19,336 bases of DNA from Monoraphidium neglectum (lineage: Eukaryota; Chlorophyta; Chlorophyceae; Sphaeropleales; Selenastraceae): NCBI RefSeq assembly GCF_000611645.1, contig NW_014012888.1, positions 2,038 to 21,373 on the forward strand, given 5' to 3'. The notes under the pieces are model-generated. The model did no database searches. It worked only from the letters and a program-made list of their open reading frames with translations, and was not told the origin of the DNA. Shown one piece after another: positions 17,501 through 19,336 of the stretch (position 1 is its first letter; every line of letters begins with the position of its first letter). Both the position numbers and the translations under genes were made by a program.

Positions 17501-19299
17501 CTGCTGGCGTCGCTGCAGCTAGCAAGCCCTGTTTTGCCAGCCTCATCGCTTGTGGTGCGGCCCTGAAGCTCAGCTGACACCAGCGGTCCAATTGTTGATG
17601 CGGGGCTGCTACCTGTGACACTGACAGCGCGGCAAGCGGCCACCCAGGCCGCCGCCTGCGGCGGCAAGCAAATCAAGGTAATCAGCGCGGACACTTGCAG
17701 ACATGCGTGTCAAACTCCTGGGGTTTTCCAAGGGTCCTTCCCAACACACTCAACCTGTGTGTAGTGTCTGGTTGGTGTGAGGCTTTATAATGCCCCCGGA
17801 AACCTCAGCCCAAGCAGCCTCACCGCCGCAGCCGGCCCCGTGGGTGGTGTCACAGCCAACGCCTGCCCAGGGATCTCCCACAAGTCGCAGGGCGTCCCGA
17901 CCAGGACACTGGGTGCGGGCCAAGCCTGCTGATGTGCGGACAACATGGCGCCAGGCCCTCGGGTGGCGTCCAGTGCAGCTGCTGCCGTGTCCTCCTGCGG
18001 TGGGCTGTAAAAGTCCAAGGCCCTGAAAGAGGCCGGCTCTGACTCGGCAGGGTCCTCAAACTGCAGGGGCAAGTGATTGAGGCGGGTTGCAGGATGGGGG
18101 ATGATTGGGACGAGCCATCTTTTGATAGGAGGATTGCGCTGCTGGAAGGACAGGCACAGCCATGCGTCCATGTGTAAATGTCAGCCTCACCCCTCCGCGC
18201 CTTCAGCAGCCAAGCCGATCATGATGTTCCTTACCCTCCATGTTTTTTGGACGCAAATCGGCCCGTACCTGCAGGCTGGCGGTGACGCGCCCTACGCCGC
18301 CGTCCCCAGCCGCATCCCAGGCTACCAGGCGGCCATCGTCGCCGGCGCTCACGAGCTCGCGGCCCCCGCACCGCAGCGCCAGAGCACGTACTGCCTGCTT
18401 CAAACAGGGCGGAAAGGGCCGGTTGCAACATGAACAGCAAACCTTCTGCAGTGTAGCCACCATCTTCCACTACTCTATCAGGTTGCGCAAAGCTCCCAAC
18501 AAGCACCCCCCTGACCCTGACCAGAAACCCGCCTGCGTCATCAACCCACCATGATGGAGACGTCGCTGCCACCAGGGTGAGGGGACCGGGCCCTCCCCAA
18601 AAGCCCATGTGCCTCAATGACCTGCAGTACACAATTAGGCAGTTATTGTAGCCGAGTCACAAAGGATACTCGCATGTGGATCAAAAGCCATTGCAGATGC
18701 GGCTTCTTCAAGCAAGCCGTCCCAACCCTGTTGCAACCACGGGGCGTACCCGGACGCAGCGCCCCAGGCCTCCGCGAGTCTCTGATGCGTCCCACTGCAG
18801 CAGCCGGCCGCCTGATGTGCCCGTGACCAGCCAGCCGCCGCGCAGGAACGTGGCAGAGTGGATGTCGGCGCGGTCAGAGGCGGAGGCCCAGCGCCCCTGG
18901 GTAGTGCGGTAGAACTCACGGCCATCCTGTTTGGAAGTGATCAAAGAGGATGGCGTAATGTGCATCTTGTCAGGGGTAGAATGGTTGCATGCGACTAGCA
19001 TTATGCCTCAAGATGCGGCTGCCTTCAAGGTAACAGCCGGTTACAATGTGGCCGCCTGCCTGGAAGTCCGGAGGCAGTCGCCGCACCTCGTCCCAGGACC
19101 GGACCCAGAACTTGACGTGCTTGACTCCCCACGTTGCAAACATCAGCGGCTGTAAGTCCTCCCCGACAATGGGTGCTGGGCTTGAGAATGGCCGCGCCAC
19201 GGGCCGCGGCGAGGGGCGCGGCGAGGAGCGGGCCGATGTGCCGGGTGTGCTATCGCCCTGACTGGCCGGGTGGTACGGGTTGAAGGTCACGCCGTGGAC
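1982..19299 (-). CDS. Giant EML-type WD40 / ten-PLAT-domain protein (5' end outside the window)
   Basis: One 37-exon gene of about 3,440 codons. Exons, 5' to 3': 19299-19045, 18926-18750, 18394-18269, 18060-17824, 17655-17257, 17212-17003, 16889-16749, 16543-16443, 16252-16105, 15982-15867, 15571-15437, 15264-15165, 15008-13990, 13744-13624, 13446-13320, 13243-13038, 12781-12655, 12439-11739, 11597-11443, 11276-11138, 10874-10227, 10035-9962, 9618-9543, 9409-9155, 8906-8738, 8536-8021, 7937-6673, 6443-6333, 6133-5576, 5377-5283, 5072-4934, 4748-4434, 4272-4193, 4045-3949, 3760-3686, 3517-3438, 3011-1982. Every border is GT/AG and all phases agree. Least certain are the donors at 17257, 13624 (or 13627) and 4193 and the acceptor at 10035 (or 10023). 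Residues 1-716 are EML-like WD40 blades, 717-1042 a Q/A-rich linker and 1043-3357 ten PLAT domains, followed by a Pro/Gly-rich tail. EML proteins bind microtubules and PLAT domains bind lipid or protein, so a tethering role is inferred. The start codon is not visible. Confidence 0.85.
2234..2614 (-). other. PLAT/LH2 domain 10, divergent, on a single exon (exon 37)
   Basis: Opens EYSLAILTGDRPGAGLGKPV and LLELTGT, continues TRVLDEFDLLMPELGQLVEL then LRLWTE, and closes AWYLWTVEVAHGGSGC and LFELDTWVHGG. A linker of about 115 residues separates it from domain 9. No intron interrupts it, unlike the other nine copies. The GAGTD turn is degenerate and the loop before AWYLW is a Gly/Ser/Ala expansion. 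Confidence 0.83.
2957..4272 (-). other. PLAT/LH2 domain 9 split over five exons (33-37)
   Basis: Exon 33 gives VRYKVSVATSNIPNAGTDAP and LLVQVR. Exon 34 gives VHHACLRPANQVIGPLGALG then AIQLENSSRR. Exon 35 gives FESDCVDEFWLELPAS. Exon 36 gives LVVERGGDADPALDWHMDHI and AVADMD. Exon 37 opens GLSYRWCCAEWFSAKAGL. The RR/FESDCVDEF joint is the F-RG-vDeF motif and the split Arg between exons 36 and 37 fits in phase 2. The donor of exon 33 (GTACTG at 4192-4187) is the weakest point; the alternative GTGCGG at 4200 would break the frame of exon 34. Confidence 0.83.
3034..3102. repeat. TG/CA microsatellite in intron 36
   Basis: Imperfect (TG)n on the plus strand, (CA)n in the sense strand of the gene, about 22 bases upstream of the 3' splice site of exon 37. 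The host intron, 3437-3012, is one of the longest in the gene and otherwise holds A/T-richer simple sequence. Confidence 0.95.
4434..4682 (-). other. Alanine/glutamate-rich helical linker after PLAT 8 (exon 32)
   Basis: The segment holds long Ala runs with regularly placed Glu, Lys and Asp (for example AAEAKAAADAAAAAAAASA), followed by charged sequence and the exon end RGDV at a GTGAGT donor. It would be expected to form a single extended helix or coiled coil spacing domains 8 and 9. No enzymatic motif. Confidence 0.7.
4683..5632 (-). other. PLAT/LH2 domain 8 (exons 29-32)
   Basis: After a Pro/Ser/Ala-rich linker of about 150 residues in exon 29 (about 6090-5635), the domain opens HYEVAVSTSDIPGAATQCE. 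Exon 30 gives VYLSLSGEGGEVGDVRLERS, exon 31 gives TLFERGATDLFRFTGPDVG then LHCATLRTV and AWWVEQ, and exon 32 gives RVRVRSGGQTARFTYGDWLQ. The domain is split over four exons, two of them under 140 bases, and each joint restores a known PLAT motif. Confidence 0.9.
4761..4850. repeat. TG / ATGC / CG alternating tract in intron 31
   Basis: About 90 bases of almost unbroken purine-pyrimidine alternation: GTGTGTGTGC, then TATATG, four ATGC units near 4798-4815, (GT)n, then GCGCGCGCACGCGCGCGTGC. In the sense strand it begins about 12 bases upstream of the acceptor of exon 32. Such tracts are the classic substrate for left-handed Z-DNA and the central part is self-complementary. Confidence 0.93.
6092..6888 (-). 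other. PLAT/LH2 domain 7 (exons 27-29)
   Basis: Exon 27 gives VEYRVLVRTRSPRGG, then DDVSIALVGSRGHTGPLRL and ETFQVQ. Exon 28 is a small exon, PDVGTITSANLELHAGEVEG then AWQVESVEVTHTGTGQ. Exon 29 opens SMRFAFVGWFDSED. The strands follow the PLAT order, but the GAGTD turn is replaced by a longer Ala/Asn/Gly loop. The three exons join in phase 0. Confidence 0.87.
6447..6499. repeat. TG/CA microsatellite in intron 27
   Basis: Imperfect (TG)n on the plus strand. In sense orientation the (CA)n tract ends within a few bases of the ATAG acceptor of exon 28, where a pyrimidine tract would normally stand. Confidence 0.95.
6901..7539 (-). other. Highly charged linker between PLAT 6 and PLAT 7 (exon 27)
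   Basis: About 213 residues. It starts with an acidic block (DSDEFEGDEFEEEEGE and later VEDEEDDALD), passes through a basic/acidic helix-like stretch (RQRELFEEERARARAMGLAR), and ends in Gln/His/Pro-rich sequence. The charge segregation suggests a flexible or coiled segment. No domain recognised. Confidence 0.75.
7540..8255 (-). other. PLAT/LH2 domain 6 with a Ser/Arg/Pro insert (exons 26-27)
   Basis: Opens SYRIVIITSGHDGLDDG and continues DVIMAVYGEGGNTGELRLDG, GSDNGGFRVGGG in exon 26. Exon 27 gives AAAFVMRTRDVGYPASVRIT, then about 60 residues rich in Ser, Arg, Pro and Thr with many SP/TP pairs, then SWPLVAVEVIHEASGAAARF and ELPDDGGW. The insert sits between the DvG strand and the W strand. 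The phase-1 joint at 8021/7937 gives Gly. This copy is divergent in its first turn. Confidence 0.8.
8490..9286 (-). other. PLAT/LH2 domain 5 (exons 24-26)
   Basis: Exon 24 has a Ser/Gly linker then LLRYEVAVVTSDLRGAGTNG, VWLLLEGSHGRSGWTLLE and ends SPDN. Exon 25 continues FERGCRDLFTLVAPDLGPL, TEVEVRKEGG, then DWHLHSVEVLHP. Exon 26 closes with QRRFIFPANRWLRG. The SPDN/FERG joint restores the family's D-N-F-RG motif exactly across the intron, which strongly supports both splice sites. A Gly/Ala loop interrupts the strand before DWHL. Confidence 0.93.
9419..9449. repeat. Short TG/CA tract in intron 23
   Basis: Imperfect TG repeat on the plus strand; sense-strand CACAACACACATCACCTCAG abuts the acceptor of exon 24. 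It is shorter and less regular than the others. Confidence 0.85.
9576..10529 (-). other. PLAT/LH2 domain 4, divergent (exons 21-23)
   Basis: Opens with GASYRVVVRTVAARG but lacks the GAGTD turn; the loop is expanded to SGSGGGSRGCWG. The following strands are SLAVALSLTLFGTG and AFTLRCRDLGEVTSTT. Exon 22 gives SWLLEGLEVTDLG and exon 23 gives GVTTVFPSGRWLDVPHE, matching the W-L-V-V and F-RWL closing strands. For exon 22 the acceptor CAG ending at 10036 is preferred over GAG at 10024; both are in phase. Confidence 0.82.
10647..11447 (-). other. PLAT/LH2 domain 3 (exons 19-21)
   Basis: Exon 19 ends SSY plus a split Lys; exon 20 continues YKLTVSTLDSRGAGTSAAV, VRLMGEKG, LLLERSADSFSRGK. Exon 21 gives LDEFVVDVGPHDIGELTALD, then WGLAGVEVLRLVDGARCHFP and the closing YEGWIGDKEAG. 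The spacing between the GEL strand and the W strand is lengthened by a Gly/Ala-rich loop. The phase-2 donor at 11443 and acceptor at 11276 fit exactly. Confidence 0.9.
11443..12230 (-). other. Low-complexity linker between PLAT 2 and PLAT 3 (exons 18-19)
   Basis: About 210 residues rich in Ser, Pro, Gln and Ala, with a short Gln/Leu/Glu helix-like segment (AELQQLLEQHHTLEEQ) at about 12184-12137. Several SP and TP pairs are potential phosphorylation sites. The frame is open through the donor at 11739 and the short exon 11597-11443. No domain recognised. Confidence 0.7.
12231..13043 (-). other. PLAT/LH2 domain 2 (exons 16-18)
   Basis: Exon 16 ends in CYR and exon 17 continues VTVKTSDCKGAGTDAAVAV, a textbook PLAT opening. 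After SNDGRCFRRG a phase-1 intron leads to exon 18: GVDEFEVVAAVGELRAVRIG, HDNNGHDAAWHLHEVIVF, LPANRWLATDEEDGQ. This is one of the best-conserved copies. The YR/VTV junction lies in the same place as the intron of domain 3. Confidence 0.92.
13122..14030 (-). other. PLAT/LH2 domain 1 (exons 13-16)
   Basis: First strand RVAYEISTLTSDM ends exon 13 in phase 2. Exon 14 continues RGAATDCGVFAVLFG, then GDSGELALDNHPDNFARG. Exon 15 gives DLGPLLRLRIGHDGCG and RWHLAG. Exon 16 gives HFDTGNAGMWFARDEGDGQ. This is the full PLAT order: Y-V-TSD-RGA-TD, G-S-G-L, F-RG, DLG-L-IGHD-G, W-L, W-A-D-GDG. The donor of exon 14 is ambiguous by one codon (13624 or 13627). A loop of about 20 residues is inserted after the WHL strand. 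Confidence 0.87.
14034..15008 (-). other. Gln/Ala-rich linker between propeller and PLAT array (start of exon 13)
   Basis: Exon 13 begins with WRVV, completing the last WD blade, then runs in one open frame through a polar, Gly-rich segment, a charged helix-like stretch (EWQRRQEERLGQD), Gln-rich blocks and an Ala-rich block with predicted helical character at about 14360-14230 before PLAT 1. It is probably a flexible spacer. Nothing in it suggests an enzymatic role. Confidence 0.8.
14372..14666 (-). repeat. Interrupted CAG (CTG on plus strand) tracts encoding polyglutamine
   Basis: The plus strand shows long CTG runs; read on the minus strand they are mostly CAG codons. The longest run is 17 Gln at about 14603-14553. 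Further blocks, interrupted by His, Pro and Glu, continue to 14372. All blocks share the reading frame of exon 13, so they are translated. Such tracts change length by replication slippage in whole codons. Confidence 0.95.
15165..17655 (-). other. EML-like WD40 region, second part (exons 5-12, residues 266-715)
   Basis: Exon 5 is mostly a Ser/Gly/Ala-rich insert ending QGHMVGGLQLHASPG. Exon 6 holds AFCVAWNPARPYKFATA then NIYIWHARRHG. Exon 7 holds HCLAFSPDGNHLAVGTTTG. Exon 8 holds VESLAFSPGGERLAAGSADG. Exon 9 holds VRTLDWSCDGTLVLSGGD, the LDWS signature of EML. Exons 10-11 hold SILGFGVMGIW, DGDIIAVDRS and HVVATGSRDGIVRLFSHPC, which follow the EML segment LGF-V-GIW, AVDRS, TGDDFG, LFSYPC. Exon 12 holds HCGHSEGISALRFSPCNKW and VSTGDRDRALFQ. 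The order of these motifs matches the C-terminal propeller of EML proteins. Intron phases are 0 and 2. Confidence 0.85.
17824..19299 (-). other. EML-like WD40 region, first part (exons 1-4, residues 1-265)
   Basis: Exon 1 opens after an AG with VHGVTFNPYHP and, after a Ser/Pro/Arg-rich insert, gives LMFATWGVKHVKFW, the EML-family pattern of VTFNP followed by T-G-HI-FW. Exon 2 carries ATFLRGGWLVTGTSGGRL ending in LQWD. Exon 3 carries LALRCGGRELVSAGDDGRL ending in VAWD. Exon 4 carries FRALDF and VLVGTPCDLWEI, the VGT-type blade of EML proteins. Introns 1-4 are all phase 0 and fall between or inside blades. The HELP motif and first blades expected for a full EML protein are not in the window. 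The donor of exon 4 is chosen as GTGAGG at 17823-17818; another in-phase GT lies at 17853. Confidence 0.82.
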
Positions 19300-19336
19300 C
19301 TGGGCGGTGTGTTTTTGTGTTTGTTTGGGGCAGGTG
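19300..19336 (-). other. 3' end of an intron upstream of exon 1
   Basis: Sense-strand sequence is C/A-rich and ends ACACCGCCCAG before VHGVTF. It has the look of a 3' splice site and no coding match. The rest of the gene, including the start codon and promoter, lies beyond the window. Confidence 0.65.

Overview
The window looks like nuclear DNA of a chlorophyte green alga. It is GC-rich and intron-dense (mean intron about 190 bases), most 5' splice sites begin GTG rather than GTA, TG/CA and CAG simple repeats are abundant, and the only TGTAA polyadenylation pentamers between the two genes, one on each strand, sit together at 884-894. TGTAA is the usual signal in volvocine and related algae. 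No tRNA, rRNA, CRISPR array or transposon was recognised. The assignment is inferred from composition and gene structure, not from a species match.

Layout. Bases 1-482 (+ strand) carry the last intron and last coding exon of a PRL1/PLRG1-type spliceosomal WD40 protein. Bases 483-1981 hold the convergent 3' ends of two genes and no supportable coding sequence. From 1982 to 19299 the minus strand is filled by a single very large gene that enters from beyond the right edge, so its start codon and promoter are outside the window. I could chain 37 exons, all with GT/AG borders and matching phases. They give about 3,440 codons without a stop until TAG at 1984-1982.

The protein encoded by the large gene has three parts. 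The N-terminal part (exons 1-12 plus the first codon of exon 13, about 715 residues) is a WD40 region of the EML (echinoderm microtubule-associated protein-like) type with about ten visible blades; earlier blades and any HELP motif would lie upstream. Next comes a linker of about 325 residues rich in Gln and Ala, with long CAG tracts. The remainder is ten consecutive PLAT/LH2 domains separated by low-complexity linkers, a layout resembling the all-PLAT protein LOXHD1. The WD40 and PLAT parts are joined by a splice that completes the final W-R of the last blade, so they belong to one transcript.

The most interesting points are this EML-WD40 plus 10xPLAT architecture, which I cannot match to a named family; the recurrent intron positions across the PLAT repeats; (CA)n tracts directly upstream of several 3' splice sites; and a palindrome carrying the polyadenylation pentamer of both convergent genes. 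A function in microtubule, flagellar or membrane tethering is an inference from the domain families only.
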